Positions 1-8,113 of a DNA stretch of 64,000 nucleotides are shown piece after piece; positions within the stretch are counted from its first letter, which is position 1, and each line of letters starts with the position of its first letter. Both the position numbers and the translations under genes were made by a program. The DNA comes from Polyangiaceae bacterium. Its GTDB lineage: Bacteria > Myxococcota_A > Polyangia > Polyangiales > Polyangiaceae. A model generated the notes under the pieces. It did not search any database and had not been told where the DNA came from. It saw only the letters and a list, made by a program, of their open reading frames with translations. The stretch covers positions 1 through 64,000 of the forward strand of contig JAKLKA010000023.1 of NCBI GenBank assembly GCA_023150915.1, given 5' to 3'.

Positions 1-104
1 TCGAACCCGCGTACGACGAACTCGTTCGTGCACTCCAGGGGCTCATTCGATCGCTCGACGCGCGCTCTTGAGCCTGCAGCCTGGAGCCTGACCCCTGGAG
101 CCTT

Positions 105-132
105 CGTGTTTCGCCCGAAAGGGCGAAACACG
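105..132. repeat. Perfect 12-bp hairpin with GAAA tetraloop
   Basis: Two perfectly complementary 12-base arms (105-116 and 121-132) flank a GAAA loop at 117-120. Just upstream (about 75-102) lie short direct repeats of the type CCTGGAGCC. No T-run follows on either strand, so a classical intrinsic terminator is not supported. It sits directly before an open reading frame that looks short at its N terminus, so it could be a small palindromic (REP-like) insertion or an RNA hairpin. The structure is visible; its role is unknown. Confidence 0.6.
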
Positions 133-166
133 AGTCAGAGACACCGAGCTGTGGGTCGAGGCGCGC

Positions 167-1471
167 GTGTTCGGCCTTTCGCCGGCTTGGCTGCGGGCGT
201 CAGCGCTCGCCCTGTACATCGCCGCGTGCCTGTGTTTGCGCCGCGCGCTTCACCTTGCAACGCAGCGCTTCGCCTTCGCCGAGGTCGCCGCATGGGTCTT
301 CGCCATGCATCCGGTACATGTCGAGAGCGTGGCCTGGCTTTCGGGCAGGAAAGACGTGCTTTCGCTGCTGTTCGTGTCCGCTGCGCTCGCCGCCTACGCG
401 GGGCGGTCGCGCGTGCTGCATGGGTGCGTGCCGTTCTTGCTGTTCTTCGCGCACCTGTCGAAGTCGATGACCGTGTCCGCGCTCGGGTTGCTGTTCGTGA
501 TCGATCTGCTCGCGCGCCGGCGCCCGGATGTTCGCGTGCTTGCCGCCTGCACGCTCTCCGCGGCAGTCGCAATCGGGCTGCACACCGCTGTCGGCGACCA
601 GGTCGGCATGACTCAACCGCACACCGGCGGCGGGCGCCTCAGTCAGGCACTGACCATGGGCCCGGTCGTCCTCAGGTACTTGGCTCTCCTGGTCTGGCCG
701 CCCGCGCTATCGCTGGTCCAAGACGTACCCGCAGTCGTTCGCCCGACGACCTGGGCGGTGGTCGGGCTGCTCGTTCCGGTGGCGTGGGGCGCGTTCGGGC
801 TCTGGTGCTGGCGCGCGCGCGGGCGCCCGCTCGCCCTCGCCAGCTTCCTCGCCTTCTTCGTGCCTATCGTCCCAGTCAGTCAGGTCTTGTTCCCGCTTCA
901 GAATCAGATGGCGGACCGCTACCTCTTTCTGTCGGTGCTGGCAGTGGCGCTGACCGTCGGCCGTCTCTTCGCCGAATGGAGCACACCGAGCTTCGCTGCG
1001 GCACCCGTGACCGTCGTCGCGTTTGGCATCGCGACCGCCGAGCGTGCGTTCATCCTGGCATCGAGTGAGCTTGCCTTTGCGGACGCCGCCGCAAAGACCG
1101 CGCTCTCGCCCGTCGCCCCCTATCAGCTGGCAGCTGCTCTGGAGGAGCGCGGCGACGAGCATGGCGCACTGGCACGGTACGAGGAGGCGCTCGAGCGGTC
1201 GCGGGGCCGCAGCGAGGTCGGGCGCCGTGCAACCAACAACATCGCCAAACTTCGTGCGAAGCGGAACGATCTGAGGGGGGCAGTCGACGTGCTCGAGCAA
1301 GGGCGCGTGCGCTGGCCGGACGACCCGAAGATGCTTCTGAATCTGGTGCGCGCGTTGTCCAGGGCGGGTCGGACCCCGGAGGCTCGGCTGGCCTATGACG
1401 AGCTCGTGCGGCGGTTTCCCCATGAGGTTCAAGGGGCCGGCCACGCGGACGACACGCCGGTTTCGCGCTGA
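167..1471 (+). CDS. TMTC/GT-C-like membrane protein with TPR tail, short N terminus
   Basis: Multi-spanning membrane protein of 434 residues starting at a GTG. It carries the segment HPVHVESVAWLSGRKD (about residues 47-62), characteristic of bacterial membrane proteins related to TMTC and dolichyl-mannosyltransferase (GT-C) folds. Hydrophobic segments then run to about residue 300, followed by about 120 residues of helical tetratricopeptide-like repeats. Relatives usually carry a further 80-100 residues upstream, including the first lumenal loop with acidic residues. Here an in-frame stop lies near position 89 and the hairpin at 105-132 intervenes, so the N terminus appears missing. It may be a truncated, non-functional gene. 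A role in glycan transfer or cell-surface assembly is inferred only. It converges on the broken gene at 1479-2542. Confidence 0.55.
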   Translation: MFGLSPAWLRASALALYIAACLCLRRALHLATQRFAFAEVAAWVFAMHPVHVESVAWLSGRKDVLSLLFVSAALAAYAGRSRVLHGCVPFLLFFAHLSKSMTVSALGLLFVIDLLARRRPDVRVLAACTLSAAVAIGLHTAVGDQVGMTQPHTGGGRLSQALTMGPVVLRYLALLVWPPALSLVQDVPAVVRPTTWAVVGLLVPVAWGAFGLWCWRARGRPLALASFLAFFVPIVPVSQVLFPLQNQMADRYLFLSVLAVALTVGRLFAEWSTPSFAAAPVTVVAFGIATAERAFILASSELAFADAAAKTALSPVAPYQLAAALEERGDEHGALARYEEALERSRGRSEVGRRATNNIAKLRAKRNDLRGAVDVLEQGRVRWPDDPKMLLNLVRALSRAGRTPEARLAYDELVRRFPHEVQGAGHADDTPVSR

Positions 1472-1478
1472 AGCGAGC

Positions 1479-2542
1479 TCACTCGGCCTCCGTTCGCCGC
1501 CGACGAGCCCATCGCCGGCACCCGATCCCCAAGCCGACGATCGCGATGGCCCCGAGAACGAGACCAGTGGCGTAGGTTCCGAGGGGCCGCACCGTTGCTT
1601 CGACCCGATGCCGACCTGCCTCGACTCGGACCGCAAAGAAACCGGGCGCCACCCGTCGCTTGACGGCGGGCACACCGTTGACGGTCACCGACCAGCCAGC
1701 GAAGTCGGTCACGCGGAACACGACATCGACCGGAGCTCCAGCCTCGACGATGGCACGCAGCGACGCGCCCGAAGCGTGCTCTTCGACGACGCGGGCAGCC
1801 GTCGCATCGCACCCTCCCCCATCGACCACGACATGCTCGAGTGGTCCGGGTCGAACGGTGAGTGCCATGAGGTCGCGGGGGCTCGAAAAAGCAGCGGCAG
1901 GTCGGGTCAACTGCGCTACCACCTCGGAACGAATCGCGCGGTCCGGTCCTTCGAGCCCCGCCTCGACGCATCCCACCCCAACCACGGCTCCACAAGCCGT
2001 CATCACTGGTAGGCCGCGGGAATCGAGCAACTCACCCCGCGAAAGGAACTCCCAGAACCACCGCGGAGAATGGCCAATCATTCGTAGAACGGCTGCATCC
2101 ACGCGAGTAGCAGCGCGCCCGCCACTGCAGCGAACCACCGCGCGCCCAGCCAACGCGCCGAAGCGGCGAAGGCCATGGGGGCAGCGAACGAGCCGACCAG
2201 GCCGACGGCCTGGACGGCAGTGGTTGCGTGTACGCCCAGCCGTACCAGCCCCGCGGCGACCAGCAGGGCAGGCATTTGGTAGTGGAGCCCCAGAGGGAAG
2301 CCCCCGTTGTAGGCGTCGATCCAGCCGCCAGCCGCGCGACCAGAACCTAGCGCCTGTGCGACTACGGCATGCGCCACCGCGTCGGGAGCCAAGACGGACG
2401 TCGGCGAAAGCAGCCCGCGAGTGAGCCAAACCGCAGGCAGTATGCCGAGAAGCACGCCGGCGAGCGCGAGACGGGTCTCGTTGCGCTCGGAGCTACAGTG
2501 AGCGGCGAAGCGCCGCCATAGCGTCCAGGTATCGGCACCCAA
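1479..2542 (-). pseudogene. Broken YfhO-like polytopic membrane protein (ends kept, middle lost)
   Basis: Two reading frames on the minus strand resemble opposite ends of one membrane protein. The first (2542 to 2078, TTG start, 154 aa) has hydrophobic helices and a loop motif LAPDAVAHAVV typical of an N-terminal GT-C-like region. The second (from about 2081 to 1479, about 200 aa) has a beta-rich domain with GWSVTVNGVPA and AVRVEAGRHRVE and one last membrane helix. That is the usual C-terminal ending of YfhO-type membrane proteins. The first frame's TGA overlaps an ATG of the second (ATGA), so coupled translation is possible. However, the expected several hundred residues of membrane helices between them are absent. 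Internal deletion plus frameshift is the simplest reading. Confidence 0.55.
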
Positions 2543-2589
2543 GGCCCACCTATACTACTCCGAAGCGCCGAATTACCCTCCCCGGAGCG

Positions 2590-3420
2590 ATGACCGAGCG
2601 GCAGTACCGCGACGTCTTGGCTCGCGGAGTTCGGCTGCGAGTACTGGAAGAAGGAACGGGGACGCCCGTGCTCTATCTGCACGGGCTGCATCTCGATCAT
2701 TCGACGTGGGAGCATCTGGGCTCGACGCTGGGGTCGGGCTTTCGACACGTGATGCCCGATCTGCCGGGGTTCGGCGAGAGCGAGAAGCCGCCGGCGGCGC
2801 GCTTCGGCTACGACGTGGACGCGTTCACCGACGCGCTCGTGGATCTGTACGGCGCGCTGGGCCTGGGCCGCGCGGTGGTGGTGGGTCACGGGCTGGGTGG
2901 CACGATCGCCATCACGCTGGCCGCGCGGCACCCCGAGCTGGTCAGCAAGCTGGTGCTGATGGATGCCGCGTGGAACGCGGTGGAAGCCAGCCTGGCCAGC
3001 CGCGTTGCGTCGGTGCCGCTGTTCGGCGGCCTGGTGATCAAGCAGCTCCTGGGCCGGGTGGCGTTTCGCGCGTTCTTCAGGCGCTCGCTCTACGCCCCCG
3101 GGTCCGCGATCGACGTGGCCCGCATCGACCGCTACTACGATCTGTTCAACACGCCCGCCGCGCGCGGCAGCGCGCTGGCCACGCTGCGTGCCACCGCCGA
3201 TGCCCGCACCATCACCGCCCTCACCCCCCGCGTCGAGAAGCCCACGCTGGTGCTCTGGGGCCGGCACGACCGGATCTGCCCGGCGGCGTTCGGCCAGCGC
3301 CTTTCTCGCGAGATCCGCGGCGCACGCCTCGAGCTGTTCGACGCCGGGCACTGCCCACAAGAAGAGCGCCCGGAGCTGGTGGCCGCGGCGATTCGGCGCT
3401 TCTTGGCGGAAGAACGCTGA
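2590..3420 (+). CDS. Alpha/beta-hydrolase fold protein with Gly at the nucleophile position
   Basis: 276-residue alpha/beta-hydrolase fold protein. The oxyanion segment YLHGLHLD is near residues 29-36. The nucleophile elbow reads VVGHGLGG (residues 97-104), where family members have Ser (GHSxGG) or, in dehalogenases, Asp. The acid (D227, in WGRHDRI) and the histidine (about H254, in DAGHC) are still present. The nucleotides at the elbow read clearly as GGG, so residue 101 is glycine. Ordinary esterase or peptidase activity is therefore unlikely, and a binding or non-hydrolytic role is possible. ATG start preceded by GGAG. It is the first gene of a run with the ABC transporter genes, 42 bases before the first permease. 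A TATACT at 2551-2556 is a possible -10 element. Confidence 0.85.
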   Translation: MTERQYRDVLARGVRLRVLEEGTGTPVLYLHGLHLDHSTWEHLGSTLGSGFRHVMPDLPGFGESEKPPAARFGYDVDAFTDALVDLYGALGLGRAVVVGHGLGGTIAITLAARHPELVSKLVLMDAAWNAVEASLASRVASVPLFGGLVIKQLLGRVAFRAFFRRSLYAPGSAIDVARIDRYYDLFNTPAARGSALATLRATADARTITALTPRVEKPTLVLWGRHDRICPAAFGQRLSREIRGARLELFDAGHCPQEERPELVAAAIRRFLAEER

Positions 3421-3462
3421 TCGGCTTTCGACGCGGCGACGGGGAGGGTAAATAAGGCGGCA

Positions 3463-4329
3463 GTGTTGGACCCGCGAGCCTTCCGTCGCTTCCAGAAGAA
3501 CCGAGGTGCCGTGTTCGGCGCGGGCCTGGTGGTGCTGCTCGTGCTGTTCGCCGTGATAGGTCCGATGGTGTCGGGTCACGACCCGAACCTCAGCGACTTC
3601 ACCGGCGGTCGCGATCCTTCCGGCAGCATCGCGGGGCCTGGCGGTCGACACCTGCTCGGCGTCGACCCTCTGCTGCGCGATTCGTTCAGTCGCCTCGCCC
3701 ACGGCGCGCGCATCTCGCTCTTGGTGGCGTTCTTCGCCACCACCCTCAGCATCGTGGTCGGGGCCGCGGTCGGCCTGGCCAGCGGCTACGCCGAGGGGAC
3801 CCGGGCGCAGTCCCTGGACACGGTGCTGATGCGCGCGGTCGACGTCGGCCTCTCTTTCCCGTACCTGCTCTTGGTGATGGCCATCGGTGCCGCCGTGGGC
3901 GAAACGACCATCGTCACCATCTTGATGGTGCTGGGGCTGACCAGCTGGTTCGGGACCGCACGCATCATCCGAAGCAAGACCATCCAGGTGCGCCACTTGG
4001 ACTTCATCATGGCCTCCCGCGCCCTCGGGCAGTCGACGCCCGCCATCTTGCTGCGGCACATCTTGCCGAACGTCGCCGGGCCGCTGATCGTGATCGCCTC
4101 GGCTTCGGTGGCCCAGATGATCATCGCGGAGAGCGTGCTGTCTTACCTTCAGGTCGGGCTGCCGCCACCCACCGCCACCTGGGGCCGCATGCTGCTCGAG
4201 GGGCAGCGCTTCTACACCGTGGCGCCGCGCCTGGTGCTTGCCCCGGGGGTGCTGATCTTCCTCGCGGTCTTGGGCTTCAACCTCTTGGGAGAGGGGCTGC
4301 GCGATGCACTCGATCCGCACGAAGATTGA
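3463..4329 (+). CDS. Dipeptide/oligopeptide ABC transporter permease (DppC/OppC type)
   Basis: 288-residue inner-membrane permease. It has the N-terminal OppC-type cap (residues 1-35, first helix about 17-37), a periplasmic loop ending in HLLGVDPLLRD, then about five further helices. The EAA-type cytoplasmic loop is near residues 184-200 (MASRALGQSTPAILLRHIL), which contacts the ATPase. The family imports peptides, or nickel and other ligands delivered by a family-5 binding protein. It starts at GTG with AAGGCGG upstream and its end overlaps the binding-protein gene by 26 bases, so the two are co-translated. No ATPase gene follows anywhere in this run. Confidence 0.92.
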   Translation: MLDPRAFRRFQKNRGAVFGAGLVVLLVLFAVIGPMVSGHDPNLSDFTGGRDPSGSIAGPGGRHLLGVDPLLRDSFSRLAHGARISLLVAFFATTLSIVVGAAVGLASGYAEGTRAQSLDTVLMRAVDVGLSFPYLLLVMAIGAAVGETTIVTILMVLGLTSWFGTARIIRSKTIQVRHLDFIMASRALGQSTPAILLRHILPNVAGPLIVIASASVAQMIIAESVLSYLQVGLPPPTATWGRMLLEGQRFYTVAPRLVLAPGVLIFLAVLGFNLLGEGLRDALDPHED

Positions 4330-6058
4330 GCTGCTCGCGGCGCTGGCGGCCCTGGGCTGCAGCACCGGCGTGGCGCCGCCGATCGGCGAAGATCGCGATG
4401 GGCCCCCACAGCGGGGCGGCGTGCTCCGCACCGCGTTCTTCACCGACGTGCGCGGCCTCGACGCCGCAACCGCGTTCGACACGGCTGCCAGCGCCATCGA
4501 GTCGTTGGTCTACGACGGCCTGGTCACCTACGACGACGCCGGCAAGCTGGTGCCGCAGCTGGCCGAGCGCATCGATGTCTCGCCGGACGGCAAGCGCTAC
4601 TCCTTCCCGCTCCGCCGCGGCGTCTCGTTCCACGACGGAGCCGAGCTCACCGCCGCCGACGTCAAGCGCAGCATCGAGCGCGCGCTGCACGTGAAGACGC
4701 CGTGCCCCGTGCCTTCGTACTACGAACGCATCGTCGGCTTCTCGGCCTACCACGACGGGAAGGCGGACGACCTGACAGGCGTGAAGCTGGACGGCGACTA
4801 CCAGATCACGATCGAGCTGACCGAGCCCGACGCGACCTTCCTGCACATCATGGCGCTGCCCATCGTCGCCCCGGTGTGCAAGAGCGCGGGCAAGGTCTGG
4901 GAGCGCACGTTCGCCTCGAAACCCTGCGGCGCGGGCCCCTTCAAGGTGACCCGCTACGAAAACGGCCAGATCATCAAGCTGGTCCGACACGACGGCTACT
5001 GGGAAAAGGGCAAGCCTTACCTGGACGGCATCGATTGGTTCTTGTCGATGCAAAGCTTCACTCAGCGCTTCAAGTTCGAGCAGGGGGACCTGGACTACAT
5101 CCGCGAGCTCAGCGAGGCCGACAGCCTGCTGTATCGCACCACGCCGGCCTGGCGCGGGCGCGGCGCGTGGGAGCCTTCGCTGACCACCGGGGGCGCGTTC
5201 ATGAACACCGAGATGGCACCGTTCGACAACCGCCACGTGCGGCGTGCGGTCAGCTATGCCATCGACCGAGAGCAACTGGCCAGCGTGCGGCCGGGCCACG
5301 TGCGCGCCCACGCCAAGATGGTCCCGAACGTGCTGATCGCGCCCGAGCCCGGCTACCCTCAGCAGACCTTCGACTACGCTCGCGCCCTGGAAGAGATGCG
5401 CCTCGGGGGCTACCCGTACGATCCCAAGACCGGACAGGGTGGGTATCCGAAAGAGGTCCCGTACCTCGCCATCTTGGACTCGTACGCCCAGACCGCCGCC
5501 GAGATCTACCAGCAGCAGCTGGCCAAGATCGGCATCCGGCTCAAGATCCAGGTCGTGGGGTGGCCCACGTTCTTGGCCAAGACCAGCCGGCGCAAGACCG
5601 CGCAGATGGGCTTCGCCGGCTGGCACGCCGACTTCCCCGACGCTTCCACGTTCTTCGAGCCGATTCTGGCCACCAAGAGCATCCAGGACGAAGAGAGCCA
5701 GAACGCCGCGTTCTTCTCCAACCGGCAGCTGGACGACGTGCTCGACCGCGCGCGGCGCTCGACCGACGAAGCCGAACGCAAGCGCCTGTACCGGGAGGCG
5801 GAAGACATCGTGGTGCAAGAGGCCCCCTGGGCCACGTCGTACACCTACAGCTACCTGGAGCTCTGGCAGCCCTACTTGCACGGCTACCGGCCGCACCCCG
5901 TGCTGAGCCAACACGTGCGCCACGCCTGGATCGACGGGGGCCAGAAGAAGGTGGCCGCGCGGGGCTGCTCGCGCGGGCTTCGGGCGCTCGATCGCTTCAC
6001 CTGCCCTGAGCGCGGCGCCGGACGCAGCACGCTTGCGCTCGCGGGGGGGCCACGCTGA
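4304..6058 (+). CDS. Family-5 extracellular solute-binding lipoprotein (DppA/OppA-like)
   Basis: 584-residue substrate-binding protein. A short signal with lipobox LAALGC (Cys near residue 19) predicts a lipoprotein. The mature part has the family-5 features: RGGVLRTAFFTDVRGLD at the start, LAERIDVSPDGKRYSFPLR near residue 90, FHDGAELTAADVKRS near residue 108, and NRHVRRAVSYAIDRE near residue 310. It would capture peptides or a related ligand in the periplasm and hand it to the two permeases that flank it. The unusual order is permease, binding protein, permease. Its TGA overlaps the ATG of the next gene by one base. The ligand cannot be predicted from sequence. Confidence 0.9.
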   Translation: MHSIRTKIELLAALAALGCSTGVAPPIGEDRDGPPQRGGVLRTAFFTDVRGLDAATAFDTAASAIESLVYDGLVTYDDAGKLVPQLAERIDVSPDGKRYSFPLRRGVSFHDGAELTAADVKRSIERALHVKTPCPVPSYYERIVGFSAYHDGKADDLTGVKLDGDYQITIELTEPDATFLHIMALPIVAPVCKSAGKVWERTFASKPCGAGPFKVTRYENGQIIKLVRHDGYWEKGKPYLDGIDWFLSMQSFTQRFKFEQGDLDYIRELSEADSLLYRTTPAWRGRGAWEPSLTTGGAFMNTEMAPFDNRHVRRAVSYAIDREQLASVRPGHVRAHAKMVPNVLIAPEPGYPQQTFDYARALEEMRLGGYPYDPKTGQGGYPKEVPYLAILDSYAQTAAEIYQQQLAKIGIRLKIQVVGWPTFLAKTSRRKTAQMGFAGWHADFPDASTFFEPILATKSIQDEESQNAAFFSNRQLDDVLDRARRSTDEAERKRLYREAEDIVVQEAPWATSYTYSYLELWQPYLHGYRPHPVLSQHVRHAWIDGGQKKVAARGCSRGLRALDRFTCPERGAGRSTLALAGGPR

Positions 6059-7044
6059 TGCTGGCCTACCTGGGGCGCCGCCTGCTCTGGTCACTGTTCA
6101 CGGTGTGGGCGGTCGTCACGTTGACCTTCTTCATCTACAACGTCCTGCCCGAAGATCCGGCCCGGGTGATCGCCGGTCCCCAGGCGCGCCCCGCCGACGT
6201 GGCCCGCATTCGCACGCAGCTCGGGCTCGACCAGCCGGTGCACGTCCGCTACGGGCGCTACATGTCGAACCTGGTGCGTCCGCCGCCCGAGACCAAGGAC
6301 GACGCGGTGTGGAAGCTGGGTCCGGTCCGGATCGACCTGGGGGTCAGCTACCTGAAGCGCAAGCCCGTCACCCAGCTCTTGGCCAAGGCACTGCCCCCCA
6401 CCCTGCTGGTGGGCTTCTTGGCGCTGGTCATCGAGGTGGCCATCGGGGCCGCCGCCGGCGTGCTCGCCGCCATGAAACGACACGGCGTGCTCGACTATGG
6501 CACGGTCGGCCTCACGCTGGTGGGCATCAGCGCGCCCACGTTCTTGACCGGGCTCTTGCTGCAGCACTTCTTCGCGCGCGAGCTCAAGCTCTTCCCGCTC
6601 GACGGCTACGGCCAGACCAGCGCCGAGCAGCTCCACTCGGCCTTCCTCCCGGCCTTGACCCTCGGGCTGTACGGGGCGGCGTACTACACCCGGCTGGTGC
6701 GCGACGAGATGATCACCCTGCTGAAGGAGGACTACATCCGCACGGCGCGGGCCAAGGGGCAGCGCGAGTGGCTGGTGATCGTCCGGCACGCGCTCAGGAA
6801 TGCGCTCATGCCGCTGGTCACCGTGGTGGGCCTGAGCATGGGCGGCCTGGTGGGCGGCGCCATCGTGACCGAGAAGATCTTCCGCTGGCCGGGCATCGGC
6901 TCGCTCAGCGTGGACGCCATCGTCGAGCGGGACGGCCCGGTGATCATGGGCGTGGTGATCCTGTTTTCGACGGTGGTGGTCGCCGCGAACTTCCTAGTCG
7001 ACCTGTCGTACGCGGTGCTCGATCCACGCATCCGAAAGCGCTGA
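6058..7044 (+). CDS. Dipeptide/oligopeptide ABC transporter permease (DppB/OppB type)
   Basis: 328-residue permease with six predicted helices. The family start is MLAYLGRRLLWSLFTVWAVV, followed by the large periplasmic loop and the EAA loop ARAKGQREWLVIVRHALRN near residues 236-254. It ends with the family signature EKIFRWPGIG followed by LDPRIRKR. It pairs with the DppC-type permease to form the membrane channel. The start codon shares a base with the upstream stop (TGATG), indicating translational coupling. ATP-binding subunits of the DppD/DppF kind are not encoded next to it, so they must come from elsewhere or the complex is incomplete. Confidence 0.92.
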   Translation: MLAYLGRRLLWSLFTVWAVVTLTFFIYNVLPEDPARVIAGPQARPADVARIRTQLGLDQPVHVRYGRYMSNLVRPPPETKDDAVWKLGPVRIDLGVSYLKRKPVTQLLAKALPPTLLVGFLALVIEVAIGAAAGVLAAMKRHGVLDYGTVGLTLVGISAPTFLTGLLLQHFFARELKLFPLDGYGQTSAEQLHSAFLPALTLGLYGAAYYTRLVRDEMITLLKEDYIRTARAKGQREWLVIVRHALRNALMPLVTVVGLSMGGLVGGAIVTEKIFRWPGIGSLSVDAIVERDGPVIMGVVILFSTVVVAANFLVDLSYAVLDPRIRKR

Positions 7045-7098
7045 AAATCAGCACGAAACTTGCGATTTCGCCGCCCCGCCCGGCATGCTGCCAGCACC

Positions 7099-8049
7099 GT
7101 GCGCCACTGGCTTCGAATCGCTGCCTGGCTCTGCGTGGGCTGCACCAGCGCCCATCCGCCCCAGGCGCCTTCCGTGCCCGCGCCGACGACGGCCGCAGCC
7201 CCCACCCCACCGCCCCCGACCCGAACCGTTGCCACCGAGACCGCCACGGTGGAGCGCCCGGTGGCAGATGCGCCCCCCGAGCCCGAGCGGCGCACCTTCG
7301 CTCAGCCGCTGGCGCCCCGCAGCGAGACCCGCGCGCTGGTGCTGCTCTACCACGCGTTCAACCGGGGCGCGCAACCGCTGAGCGTCAGGACCAAGGACTT
7401 CGAAGCACAGCTGGAATGGCTGGCCGACAGCGGCGTCGAGATCGTGAGCCTGAGCGAGCTCGTCGAGTTCTTGGAAGGCAAGCGCGACCTGCCCGCCAAG
7501 GTCGCCTTGATCAGCATCGACGACGGCCTGACCAGCGTCTACACCAAGGCCTGGCCGATCTTGAAGGCCCGGCGCGTGCGTTTCTCGGTGGGGATCCCCA
7601 CCGGCATGCTCGAAGATCCGAAGAACGCCCCCGTGATGACCTGGGACCAGGTGCGCGAGATGGTCGCGTCGGGTCTGTGCGAGGTCGCGAGCCACGGTCA
7701 CATGCACCGGCGGCTGGTGAACCTCTCGGGCAAACGGCAGTGGGAAGAGCTCGAGCTCAGCCGCGACATCATCACCCAGCGCATCGGCGCGCCGCCCGTG
7801 GCTTACTACTACCCTCTGGGCGCCTACGATCCGCCTGCGGCCGAGGCGGTCAAGAAGGCCGGCTACCGTGCCGCCTTTCGGGCCACCGGGGCGCCCATCG
7901 CCGCCGGATCGGGCTCGCACTTCTGGCTGCCGCGGGTGAGCATCTTCCACGGTGAGGGCGCAGGAGTGCTGTCCCACTACTACGGCGCGAAGTTCCTGGG
8001 GCAGATCCGCTACCGCGAGAGCCTGGACCCGGCGCGCGCTTCGCGCTGA
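7099..8049 (+). CDS. Polysaccharide deacetylase (NodB fold) lipoprotein
   Basis: The GTG at 7099 gives a lipoprotein signal ending in LCVGC, then about 60 Pro/Ala/Thr-rich residues. A NodB-type deacetylase domain follows. Motif 1 is SIDDG (catalytic base and metal Asp), and motif 2 is SHGHMH, matching H-x3-H metal ligands. A later motif has YYYPLGAYD (usual form R/Y-x-PxGxxD) and the LLYHAF lead strand. The family removes N- or O-acetyl groups from cell-wall or capsule glycans. The anchor suggests action in the periplasm or at the outer membrane. It follows the dppB-like gene by 54 bases and is probably in the same transcript. A TTG at 7060 would add a non-hydrophobic extension and is less likely. 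Confidence 0.85.
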   Translation: MRHWLRIAAWLCVGCTSAHPPQAPSVPAPTTAAAPTPPPPTRTVATETATVERPVADAPPEPERRTFAQPLAPRSETRALVLLYHAFNRGAQPLSVRTKDFEAQLEWLADSGVEIVSLSELVEFLEGKRDLPAKVALISIDDGLTSVYTKAWPILKARRVRFSVGIPTGMLEDPKNAPVMTWDQVREMVASGLCEVASHGHMHRRLVNLSGKRQWEELELSRDIITQRIGAPPVAYYYPLGAYDPPAAEAVKKAGYRAAFRATGAPIAAGSGSHFWLPRVSIFHGEGAGVLSHYYGAKFLGQIRYRESLDPARASR

Positions 8050-8113
8050 CTCGAGAGCTGTCGACGAGCAGGCCAGCTCCGCCGGCTTTGGCCCGGCGAT
8101 TTTCGACCGGCCT

